NCBI GenBank assembly: GCA_003427395.1
Contig: BFEA01000233.1
Location: forward strand, 1,213,838 to 1,243,535
DNA: 29,698 bases
Origin: Chara braunii
Taxonomy: Eukaryota; Streptophyta; Charophyceae; Charales; Characeae
Direction: 5' to 3'
Positions 19,888 to 28,638 of the stretch are shown piece by piece. Below the pieces are notes generated by a model. The model saw only the letters and a program-made list of their open reading frames with translations, was not told where the DNA came from and ran no database searches. Position 1 is the stretch's first letter, and each line of letters begins with the position of its first letter. A program made the translations under genes and the position numbers.

Positions 19888-20570
19888 CCTGCCAAACACT
19901 TGCTAAGAGTCACACTCTAACGCCCTGTTCCACCTTCATCATCTTGCTTGTTCCCTCCTTAGGTCTCTGATTACTCGTCCTCTTTGGGGGACTTCGACGA
20001 GAGCTTGATTCTCTCTTTGTCCTCTGTCCTAGTCTTCTTCTTGCTTGCAATTGCCTTCGAATGCCAGCTTTGTGCCACCAATCAAAAACAGCGAGTGCTG
20101 TAATGCCATGTATTGGTCTTCTGGCGTAATGAGCTTTTAAAGATGTGGCTAGTTGGTGTTTTGTTGCGGTTGTCATGGCGGAGATTTTCCATCGGCATAT
20201 CGGGAGTTGTTTGTAGACTGAACAACTTTGCAGTGTGCGAGGGATTGCATACTTTGCAGTTGTTCGGAGACTTTGTGGCGTGTTTGAGGCATTGCATACT
20301 TTGCATACTTTGAAGGGTACATTCAAGATTTTCTGGAGCTTGATCAAGGGAGTATACATGTTGGGCGGGTGTTTGCGCAGGAGATTCCAGATTATGGCAG
20401 CGGTAGTTAAGTCTGAAGGAGACCTTGATGATCTCTCAGTACGATATATTTCAACGGATTACGTGCATGAGAATAATGACGGTCGTTTTCAAATTCTTCC
20501 TTGCCTCGTTATAGTTCATGCTGTTCTGTTCAGTGCAATGTGAGGTGTTCGTAATTGTGTAGAACTGTAC
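19888..20570. other. Gene-free stretch
   Basis: ATTGCATACTTTGCA is repeated at 20245 and 20291. The frames here have no recognisable domain. Confidence 0.4.
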
Positions 20571-20729
20571 TTTTTTTTTTTTTTTTTTTTTAATTAATTT
20601 TTTTAACTTTTAATTTTTAAAGCCAGGCCAACGTCACTAGGGAACGAGCAGACTCCCCTAGTGCGCGATCCGGTTGCTCCAGTCTATTGGTGGGGAGCTG
20701 CACCTGCTGGAAAACGGGTCCAGCGTCCC
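20571..20729 (-). mobile_element. SINE-like retroposon S3
   Basis: The 5' end is GGGACGCTGGACCCG (complement of 20715-20729) and the poly(A) tail is seen as the T run at 20571-20591. Hairpins 1 and 2 are as in S1. Hairpin 3 has different arms, CACTAGGGGA/TTCCCTAGTG, but the same TCTGCTC loop. No clear target duplication. Confidence 0.85.
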
Positions 20730-20860
20730 ATTTGAACATTTGCTGAGCACCAAAAAAAGTCAGAGTCTGGCTGCCAGCGTTGACTGCCCCAGTGAGGCTG
20801 GGGGGTTAACTGAGCAGCAGGTAGATGAGAAAACCATGATTATGCGAAATTCCATCTGCT

Positions 20861-20863
<3 letters not shown>

Positions 20864-20900
<37 letters not shown>

Positions 20901-20903
20901 CTN

Positions 20904-20962
<59 letters not shown>
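20864..20962. repeat. (TC)n microsatellite with an ambiguous base
   Basis: About 100 bases of TC interrupted once by a TATA and by an N at 20903, so the true length is uncertain. Protein frames across it are artefacts. Confidence 0.97.
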
Positions 20963-20964
<2 letters not shown>

Positions 20965-21571
20965 TTGGAGCAATACTGTGTGGTCTGCCAGTGTTGCGGG
21001 AATTGGCTGGGGGGGGATTGACTGAGCTCTTGACTGCTTCAAATCTGTCTGCAATGATTGGGATGATTGCCCTGATGCTCTGATGCTCGGGGGATTGTCT
21101 GGGTATGCCTTTGCAAAGTAGCTTCCATTACCCCTGCTGCCCACCTCCCCACCTTCCCTTGCCTAGGAGTGAATTCCAATCGTGCCCCGAAGTCACTCGT
21201 TGTGAGATGGAGTTCGACATACCGTGTTGTCATGTTATTAGGATTTTCTCACCCAGTTACACAGGTATACCTATCCAGCTTCCCGATTCCATCACATTAT
21301 GAATATGTGATCTTCTGCTCGACGGTCCTAAGTTCAATTGCTTTCTGCCTCCCTTACCTGAAGGATGGCTCAGAGTCTCCCACTTTTTATAGCCCTTTCC
21401 TACCCTCCATCGGAATCAAAGTTAAACCCGCAATAAACCCTTTCTCTCCTCAAATTCTTTCTTTCACCTTTCCTTCGCTAAATGAATCGCACATCGGGCT
21501 TGGCACCTGATGTACAATCTTGCCAAGTATGGCCCTCCGAAGGAATCTTCATGATCCTGCACTGAAGAAAC
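20963..21571. other. Gene-free stretch
   Basis: Nothing recognised beyond short unsupported frames. Confidence 0.4.
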
Positions 21572-21616
21572 TCCTAAGAAAAAAAAAAAAATAAAAATAA
21601 AAAAAAATCCTAAGAA
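21572..21616 (+). mobile_element. Poly(A)-only retroinsertion
   Basis: A 27-base tract that is all A except two T residues (21581-21607) sits exactly between direct repeats TCCTAAGAA (21572-21580 and 21608-21616). This is the structure left when target-primed reverse transcription copies only a poly(A) tail. Slippage expansion of a duplicated A tract is the alternative. Confidence 0.65.
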
Positions 21617-22781
21617 CAATTGTCTTTACCACTTTCTCCAGTCTTCTCTCTGCTCTTGTCAGGACAATGGTGGTAAATTTGAATTTGCACAATGAGGAGC
21701 TGGCTAGATTCCGGATGAAGATATAGCTCGTATGCTGGGAGCTCATGGAGATACGATTTATACCCCGAGGGATTGAACAACACGAAGGAGACATTGAGAT
21801 TGGCGAAAGAGTCTGTCTGCATCACTCAACAAACTTAGGCGATTACTGTCCCCATTTCTTTGTCATCTTTCACTTCGTCTTCGATCAGCGGTTTCTATTT
21901 TTGATGATCATGTTTATGTACGATCAGAAGCTTGCGCAATTTCGCCCCCCCCCTGCACGTTATATGTGATGCACCATTTACATAGAGCGCTGTATCTTTT
22001 GTGCCCCTCTCTTAGTTTTGGCTTAGTTGGGGTGGTATATTAGTTTCGTGCTTCAACCTCTTTCGGTGCTTGGAAGTTTTGTGGCTTTTTTTATGCATGT
22101 TCTTTATGTTTCAAGTTGGATAGATAGTTGCCTGTCTGTTTTTGCAATTGTCTTTCCAAGTGTAGTGACACCTGCACTCCTTCAGCTTTTGGGCACCGTC
22201 CTTCTTCTTCATCAGCGGTTCCCCTGACGGCTTCCATCGCCTTTGTACTCACAGGCTTCTTGATTCTCATTTCCCGCTTGCATGCATCGTTCCTTTCCTG
22301 CTCCCTCGTATTGATTTGAAGTGTCCGTATTCCTTCTCCTGTATCCTCCGACAACTCTTTAACCGTCCTCCTCCCCCTATTTTCACTCCTCTCTCTACCT
22401 CTCTTGCGTGGTCTCCTTTTGTGCCATCTTTCTCCCCGCTTCTTCCAGTCCCCCTTCCCGCTCCTTTCCTTCTTTTTGGACTGGCTTGATGACTGTATGG
22501 AGCAGATTGATGTGTGGAGAGTGGCTACGTCCCCCACAATGTGCCTCGATCTTGCACGGCATCCAGGCCTTTCCCTCTTCCCCCCTTCTGCATAACTATA
22601 TATGTAGCTAGCGTGGTTCCATCTTTATCTCTTACGCTAGTAGCCAACTTGGATTGAGTGGCCGATGGTTTTCGTGGTTGATGGTTCGCTGGTCGCAATT
22701 GGCAAAAGTTGTCACGTGGTTGCGACGGACTGGAGGACATATGCAAACTTGCATTGTGGTCGGATTGGCCAGGTGACGATT
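21617..22781. other. Gene-free stretch
   Basis: C/T-rich on the plus strand around 22200-22600, with overlapping frames but no recognisable protein or RNA. Confidence 0.4.
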
Positions 22782-23142
22782 GCTAAGGTTTCGGCAAGTG
22801 CCCGACGACAAACTGTCGGTACATAGGGTAGCTTGGCATTAAACCACCAGTACTTGGCCCAGCTATTGGCCGCGGAAAAAAAATAGAGTAGAAACGTTTC
22901 TAGTTGGATGAATTTGGGTGCTCCTGTAGTGGCCCGTACGTGTCCTAAAACTGCGTAGCGTTAACGCTACGCGACTGTAGGAAGTACTGGTGGTTTAACA
23001 GGGTAGCATTGTTTGTGTTTGCTTTTGCATCACGGCCGCACAATAATGAGGCACCCTGAAGTACATGAAAGCTAAGGTTTCAGTGAGTGCCTGACGACAA
23101 ACTGTCAGTCCATAGGGCCGCTTAGCATTAACAGGGTAGCAT
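22782..23142. repeat. Direct repeat pair; unit 1 split by a MITE, unit 2 an empty site
   Basis: The 57 bases at 22782-22838 align without gaps to 23071-23127 (nine mismatches), and both continue TTAACAGGGTAGCAT. In unit 1 the TTAA is split by the MITE at 22839-22998; in unit 2 (TTAA at 23128-23131) it is uninterrupted. Without the MITE the period is 133 bp. A third, partial unit is visible at 23372-23424 (CTTTTGCGTCACAGCGG versus CTTTTGCATCACGGCCG at 23021). Confidence 0.92.
22839..22998 (+). mobile_element. TTAA-MITE, short subfamily, copy D (reference copy)
   Basis: A 160-bp element including both TTAA duplications (22839-22842, 22995-22998). The termini TTAAACCACCAGTACTT and AAGTACTGGTGGTTTAA are perfect inverted repeats. 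The interior carries two perfect palindromes, TAGAAACGTTTCTA (22889-22902) and GCGTAGCGTTAACGCTACGC (22953-22972), the second with its own central TTAA. The nearby empty site shows that TTAA is the target duplication. TTAA duplications characterise piggyBac and Kolobok transposons; no transposase is present, so the superfamily is inferred. Confidence 0.95.
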
Positions 23143-23143
23143 A

Positions 23144-23294
23144 TTTTTTTTTTTTTTTGTTGTGAGAATAGCCCATGTGATATCCCTCTATCCTGGCAGT
23201 GGTAGGAAAACTGTCAGAATTGAGGGCTTATCTGTCGGGCTGCTCCATCTATTGGTGGGGAGCGGCACCTGCTGGAAGCCGGGTCCAGCGTCCC
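23144..23294 (-). mobile_element. SINE-like retroposon S4 with a different 3' body
   Basis: The head GGGACGCTGGACCCGGCTTC and hairpins 1 and 2 are well conserved (complement of about 23235-23294). After GGAGCAGCCC it diverges completely from S1-S3 and lacks hairpin 3, yet it still ends in a poly(A) tail (T run at 23144-23158). It lies just after GGTAGCAT of repeat unit 2; unit 1 provides a paralogous site without the insertion. The target duplication is very short or absent. Confidence 0.75.
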
Positions 23295-23424
23295 ATTGAT
23301 AAATCTTGTACCCTTGAGATTGCATTTGGTGTTTCCTGGGGCTGTGGTCATTATTGTCTCATCCCTGGACTCCTTTTGCGTCACAGCGGTACAATAGTGC
23401 AGCACCCCAGGGTACACAAAAGCG

Positions 23425-25059
23425 GCGTGGCAGTCTTATTCTGCCGCGTGACTTACGTTGTCACGCGGTGAACAAAACTTCATGCAATTATCCGTCTATC
23501 ATGCACCACGCTCAGTGCTGTAACTTTTTGAATCCCCGACACTGACCTTAGCAATGTATGCCACAGTTGCGCTTCGTTGCCAATGACCACACCGTGGTCA
23601 AAGTCGTAGGGTGCTGGAAGAGGGTTTTGTTTAAAAAAAAGAAAAGAAAAGAAATGGTGTGGTTCAAATTGAGCTGCATAATCTTTTCCTGATTGGAGTA
23701 AGGCTCAAGACCGTGCAACAATCTGTCGGCGTGTGTGTGATGAATGGCTAGTTCGGTGGGTTTCTGGCAGTGTGCCACACGTGCAAAAGGGAGGTAATAT
23801 GTTTTCCCTTTGATTAGTATATTTGTGGATGGAAGTGGAAAGTTTCCAATTTTTGCTTCCTTGTGTGATTTGGTCATTGAGTCTAAATCTGCCTGAAGCA
23901 CTGGTCATTTCTCTTTATGATTTGGTTGCTGAATGCACGAAGGATGTGCAAATTTTTCCTTTCTTGATTGCGTGTTTTCTAGAACAGACACTGACTAGAG
24001 ATGTTTGCCTATTCTCAACAGTTTTGTGTCGATGAATCAGTCCAATCCTTCCCTCCATACAAATCCCTGTCGCCCAGATGCCCGCCTTTCTGTACGACGA
24101 GCAGCGAACGTGTGTATGTGAGTGGGACATGTACGAGACGACAACACAGACTGTTTGGCTGTATCTCCGAGTCTTCTGCAGCAAGTATCAGAGTTCCGGT
24201 TTCATGGGATCGGGCTTGGTGATTGTGGAAACGTTGTTTCCTTCCTTTTTGCTCTTCTTGCCATATCATGAGCTTATGGTCATTCCATGGACTGCCATCA
24301 CCCATTATTGGCCAATGACGTTGCATTCTAAGCATAGATGTGATAATCACTTCAGAATCTGAGGGTGTGGGTTTTTACTTGCACTCCCCACACCAAGGAC
24401 GAAGTCGTCAAACGGATCGTGCGCCTGCGACCATCCGAATCCAACGGTGAACACAGCATGATGCATAGGAGCACCACAGCACGTAGTAGTGATCCGACAT
24501 GTAAACCCCTAACTTTTGTCCTGGCACATGAAGGAGACAATGAGCGAACAACTGTTTGGTTCTGGAATAAAACTAAGTGCCTCCGTCTTCCTGTATTTCT
24601 GCTTCACCTCTGTGGAATACCGGCGTGGATTATTGCTTCCTGTTTTGCTAGATTGTCGCGAGCTCTACCATCTCCTTCTCAACCATAACCGGCATACAAA
24701 TCAGAACCCATTAACGTATAGATTCCAGATCCCATGTGGAATTCCAACGCCATTTCCTAGAATCCTTGGCACACCCCATTTTCTGCACTTTCTGGGCCTC
24801 GTCTCCATATTGAAAGGAAAACATTCTACGGCACGAGGTTTCCCGTAGCAGCCTGGGCCTCGCAACGGCTAAAACAGCCTAAAAGAATACCGCGAGGGCT
24901 GGTCTGCCGCGATTTAACCTGCTGACAACTTGAGCAACCGTCGGAGACAGGGAAAAGGTTCTGTTGTTGTAAGATTGTTGTTCAATGAGATATCTGGAAA
25001 AATGGAAAGCCTTCTGGTGACCAGGTGATTTAAAGGCCCTCCTGAAAAAGAGTTCTGGG
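23425..25059. other. Gene-free stretch
   Basis: No gene is recognised. An A-rich tract at 23633-23653 could be another retroposon tail, but its 5' body is not identifiable. Confidence 0.4.
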
Positions 25060-25069
25060 CCTTGAGTAG

Positions 25070-25165
25070 AGCCAGCAGATGGACTGCTAGCGGTGGGGGC
25101 CTGTATCACCACCACTAGCAGAACCAACTGGTGTTTGAAAAGGGAAAAAAAAGGACCATCAGGAT
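25070..25165 (+). mobile_element. Diverged SINE-like copy S5 (hairpin 3 region)
   Basis: CAGATGGACTGCTAGCGGTGG matches the hairpin 2-3 portion of S1/S2 with a shortened linker. It forms the stem CTGCTAGcGGTGG/CCACCaCTAGCAG (12 pairs, one mismatch) with a changed loop. An A-rich tail follows at about 25138-25152. The 5' head is not recognisable. Confidence 0.5.
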
Positions 25166-25269
25166 TACAGCTACTCGAGGGTGCCCATATCATCTTTTCA
25201 AAAGGCTAATTCTTTAAGCCCAACAAATTCAATTACCCCTTTAATCTGGACAGGACGGCCTTTCAGGCC

Positions 25270-25637
25270 TTTTTTTTATTGTCATTATACCATGATTATA
25301 GTATTATTGGGAACCCCGTAGCACCCACATCCATACTCAAGCCTCCAACGAGGGAACATGCGGGAGCTGCACCCATGAGCAGGTGTGATACCTGCTACAG
25401 CAGGTGGGCGATACCGGCCAGGGGTCAGCCGATTGCCTCAGGACCGAGCTTCTTCGATGGGCTAGTCACTGTGCCTCCCCTCTGGTCCCCTCCCCTATGA
25501 ACACCAGCAGTCTCTGCTCAATGCCACTCGGGGGGACCAATGGCATATCTCTCCGTGGCGGGTGCCAAGCTTGCCCAGGATTGCACACATCACCTTGAGT
25601 ACCTGGGGCCTCAAGTGATGTTTTAAAAAAAAAAAAG
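25270..25637 (+). mobile_element. Possible poly(A)-tailed retroposon of unknown type
   Basis: A GC-rich block ends in a 12-base A run (25625-25636) directly after GATGTTTT. It contains GGAGCTGCACCCATGAGCAG, faintly like the SINE-like head in reverse, and a hairpin GTGATACCTGCTACAGCAGG. Neither a start nor a target duplication could be fixed; the start coordinate is approximate. Confidence 0.3.
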
Positions 25638-25780
25638 CATATCACGCTCGGGACCAGGTCGGAAATGTTTCCCACGTGGGTCCATCTTGCAAGCTCCAAT
25701 AGTACCAGCAACAGGCGGCGACTTTGATTCGACACTGCTACACAGTCTTTGAGGAGGGGCAAGCACTGTGCGCCGTGTCC

Positions 25781-25894
25781 ATGGAGCACTGGTATGCTCA
25801 GCTAGATCTGGAGGAGGAGGACGATTCGCCATCATCACCCACAACACCTACACAAGTGACAGGATGTCCATGCATCGGCATCAACAGAAACAAC

Positions 25895-25929
<35 letters not shown>

Positions 25930-26260
25930 TCAACAGCAACAACAACATCAACAATACGACCACAACGGCAATATCGTTGCTGCTGCTGCCCGTCCCTTTC
26001 ATGGCGATTCTGACGACAACGGCAATATCATTGCTGCTGCAGCCGTTCCCTTTGATGGCGATTCTGGCGAGATTGGCGGCATCATCAGTCATGACAACAC
26101 CAACAACAACAGCACCGGCAGCGTTGTTGTCGGTGTGATCTCACGCTCGTGTGTTGATGAAAGAAGCAGCAACAACAACAATGGCAACAACAACAACCAT
26201 AACGATGACAACAACAACAGCAACAACGTCAACAACAACATCAACGCTATCGCCAGCTAG
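25781..26260 (+). CDS. Gln/Asn-rich low-complexity ORF, in-frame TAG then open again
   Basis: The first ATG, in good context (GTCCATGGAG), opens a 159-residue frame. An acidic N-terminus (MEHWYAQLDLEEEDD) is followed by a CAA-encoded poly-Gln/His tract (25891-25955 in DNA). Next come two imperfect repeats of GNI[I/V]AAAAxPFxGDS and a poly-Asn tract ending ...INAIAS and TAG at 26258-26260. The same frame then continues Asn-rich for 65 codons (NNNNNTDGGNDNNNSNYNNY) to TGA at 26456-26458. No family is recognised. It could be an exon of a prion-like or regulatory protein broken by a nonsense change, or merely a CAA/AAC repeat that happens to be open. Confidence 0.4.
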
Positions 26261-26458
26261 AACAACAACAACAATACTGATGGCGGCAACGACAATAATA
26301 ACAGCAATTACAATAATTACAGCAACGACCGAATCATCGACAGGGCGACTGGCGAAATCGACATCAACAATAACGCCGTGAGTGCGCCGGCGGACGGGCG
26401 ACGACTCTTTTTCTCCTCTTGCCCCCTTCTCTTCTCTGTTCTGGCCGCCTCTTATTGA

Positions 26459-27085
26459 ATGGGGGGTGTGGAAAGGCGCACTGTGGTGGCGATGAGTGGG
26501 GTAGGGATAGGACCTCCAGTTGTTTTTTGTGGACAGGTAATATTGTCATATTTGCACCTGTCTTGTTTCGATCGACATTTGGCCATTACGAATTTTGATG
26601 GGCACACCAATCACAATGATCACAAGTATCTGCCACGTGGCGGGCCGGGGGTGGGGGGGAGAGGTGCTGTTGCATATGTCACTAGGGTTTGTTGGTTGCT
26701 CCTAGGGCGTGGTGTTCGTCCCGGCCACGTGGTGAGGGCGGAAGAGTAGGTGTCTAATCTGACTTTCTGCTGCTCTTTCATCCTCCTATAATTTGGTTTT
26801 CTCTCTTTGAATTGGTGCTCTCCCCACTTGAGTGGGTTTTGTTACTTTCTGTTATAGGGGAGACACATGCGCTGGCAACACTGGGTAGAAAATTGCAGAA
26901 GTAGAAACCAAACCTTGTCCGGTTCTTTCCCCTTGTTACTGTATCAGTATAGTAGTTGAATAAGGCAGGGTATGGGTCCTGGGGTTTGATGGGCAGCCAA
27001 TCCCTCGCTCGATGGTAATCAATGCTGTCCATCATGGCGTGCCTGCACATTTACAACTGTTCAAACATTCGATTACAAATGATCT
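26459..27085. other. Gene-free stretch
   Basis: Nothing recognised. Confidence 0.4.
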
Positions 27086-27222
27086 GGGACGCTGGTCCCG
27101 CTTTCCAACAGGTGTTGCTCCCCACCAATAGATGGAGCCCTCCCGAAACTGCTAGTGGTGTCTGCTCTTATCAGCACCCCTAGCATCATCTTGGGTTGTT
27201 TTCTTGTATAAAAAGAAAAAAT
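27086..27222 (+). mobile_element. SINE-like retroposon S2
   Basis: Begins GGGACGCTGGTCCCGC. It has hairpin 2 (GCTCC/GGAGC around CCACCAATAGAT) and hairpin 3 (TGCTAGtGGTG/CACCcCTAGCA with loop TCTGCTC). The tail ATAAAAAGAAAAAA is at 27209-27222. Hairpin 1 is weakened by substitutions. No convincing flanking duplication, so it is probably older than S1. Confidence 0.85.
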
Positions 27223-27412
27223 ACATGTCAGTCCCATGGTTGCTAAGACTATTCTAGCACATCGACTTCAACTAGAATCAATATCAATAAACTTCTGGAT
27301 TGATTCTACGAGTCTTTTTGCGCAAATCTAATATATGGTCTACTCGTAGACTCAACTGTAAGACAACACATGACTACCTCCTTCGCCCTAACATAACGTC
27401 CCCTATTTTAAA
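27223..27412. other. Short gene-free spacer
   Basis: Nothing recognised. Confidence 0.4.
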
Positions 27413-27585
27413 TTTCAGCTGATTGTTTCCAAATGAAATGCCGTTACAGTAACTAGATGGCTTATCTGAATAGAACGCTTGCCTATGGGCACTGCATTTC
27501 AGTTGATTTTTTCCAAATAAAATGCCATTACAATACCTAGATGGCTTATCCGAATACAACGCTTGCCAATGAGCATTGCATTGGA
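27413..27585. repeat. 84-bp tandem duplication
   Basis: TTTCAGCTGATTGTTTCC at 27413 and TTTCAGTTGATTTTTTCC at 27497. Both units proceed through AAAATGCC/GAAATGCC, CTAGATGGCTTATC and GAATAGAACGCTTGCC / GAATACAACGCTTGCC. Confidence 0.93.
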
Positions 27586-27661
27586 AAACAAACACTGTAC
27601 TGGAGTTGCACACAATCAAACACATCCTATCGAATCTCTTTTTTTTTTTTTTTTTTTTCAA

Positions 27662-27857
27662 TTCAAACCACCAATACACCCGGGCCTGGAGGCACCTTAT
27701 TGGGCGCTAAGCATTTCCGAACCGCCAGTGGCACCTTTTCTTTATTTTTTTGGCTGGTGCCGCCAGCCGTTGTGGTCCGGTAGCCCGAGCCTCCGAAAAT
27801 CCCGTAGGCAACAAGTTGCATTTTAAGCAAGGCTGGGGCCGTGTACTGATGGTTTAA
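27662..27857 (+). mobile_element. TTAA-MITE, long subfamily, copy E1
   Basis: A 196-bp element with ends TTCAAACCACCAATACACC (TTAA eroded) and GTACTGATGGTTTAA. It carries the hairpin GGCTGGT-GCC-GCCAGCC (27752-27768). A 22-base T run lies immediately outside its left end. Its right TTAA is shared with copy E2. Confidence 0.78.
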
Positions 27858-28128
27858 ACCGCCCATACCATCCAAGCCTGGCAGACTTCCTCCGAGTGCC
27901 GAGCTGTCAGTGGCGCCCTTTTTCTTTTTTAGCTGGTGCCGCGAGCCATTGTGGTCGGGAAGCCCCAAGCCTACAGATTTTATGCGTGTCATCCTTGCGC
28001 AGGGCCCATGCTAATCTTCTGTGTATCATTCCAATTTTAATGGATGTCCTTAGGGCAGGCCTACAGATTTTAGGAGTGTGACTTCAGTTCTTTTTGGGGT
28101 CTGCTGGGGCCTCGTACTGGCGTTCGAA
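27854..28128 (+). mobile_element. TTAA-MITE, long subfamily, copy E2, carrying a U6 retrocopy
   Basis: It begins at TTAA shared with E1 (junction GATGGTTTAAACCGCCC) and ends at GTACTGGCGTTCGAA. Without the 90-bp U6 insertion (76 bp plus one 14-bp duplication) its length is 185 bp, like its relatives. The interior aligns with E1 and with the reverse complement of 28639-28820. No ORF. Confidence 0.78.
27969..28072 (-). pseudogene. 3'-truncated U6 snRNA retrocopy with 14-bp target duplication
   Basis: The complement of 27983-28058 reads as U6 from near its 5' end: CCCTAAGGACATCC, then AAAATTGGAATGATACACAG, AGATTAGCATGGGCCCTGCG and CAAGGATGACACGCA, where it stops. It has three or so substitutions in the core. 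Perfect direct repeats GCCTACAGATTTTA flank it (27969-27982, 28059-28072). The insertion point on the minus strand is CT/AAAA-like, as for LINE endonuclease. No A tail is separable from the target AAAA. The homologous MITE at 28639-28820 lacks the insertion. Confidence 0.93.
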
Positions 28129-28204
28129 ATGAAACTCTCGGTAGTGGGATCCTAGCCTGCAGCTTGTACATCGCAATCCCTAACCTGTAGGTCTACTGCG
28201 AAGA

Positions 28205-28262
28205 TGCGGAGGCTCCCATCTACTGGTGGGGGCTACTACCCATGGGCATCCAGGGCTGGGCG
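28205..28262 (-). mobile_element. Diverged SINE-like head, S7
   Basis: GGCTCCCATCTACTGGTGGG and the following GGGC...CCAGGGCTGGGCGCTCC align with the reverse complement of the SINE-like head (GCTCCATCTATTGGTGGGG ... GGTCCAGCGTCCC). No tail or target duplication could be found. Confidence 0.45.
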
Positions 28263-28638
28263 CTCCACAAATTCAGGACATAGGTGGCCAAAGAGACGAA
28301 CACCTACCAAACCTGCAGCCACCTGCTACTGTCTACCCTCCTACCCCCACCTGCCTACAAAACTACGAAGTACAAGCAGGAGAAAGCATATACTTCAGTA
28401 GCTGCACCAATTTTTTTTCTCTTTTCTTTGCTGTACAGGGCGACGACCTGGAGATATCATCATCGAGCTGACTGACACCAGGTAATCCAGAATTATCCTC
28501 TTCTTTTGGTGTACCAACTCACCTAGGGCCTTCGGTAGCTGCGCCACTTGGACCCTGCCCCTAGTGACCAAAAAGTTACTATGCATTGCTCCTAATGAAA
28601 TGCGCGTTTAGAATATGCCCACTCAGTGTTTTAATCAC
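28263..28638. other. Gene-free stretch
   Basis: Short unsupported frames only. Confidence 0.4.

Noticed and set aside
20674-21021. 115-residue frame with poly-Ser-Leu
   Set aside because: It is the (TC)n microsatellite translated across an ambiguous base.
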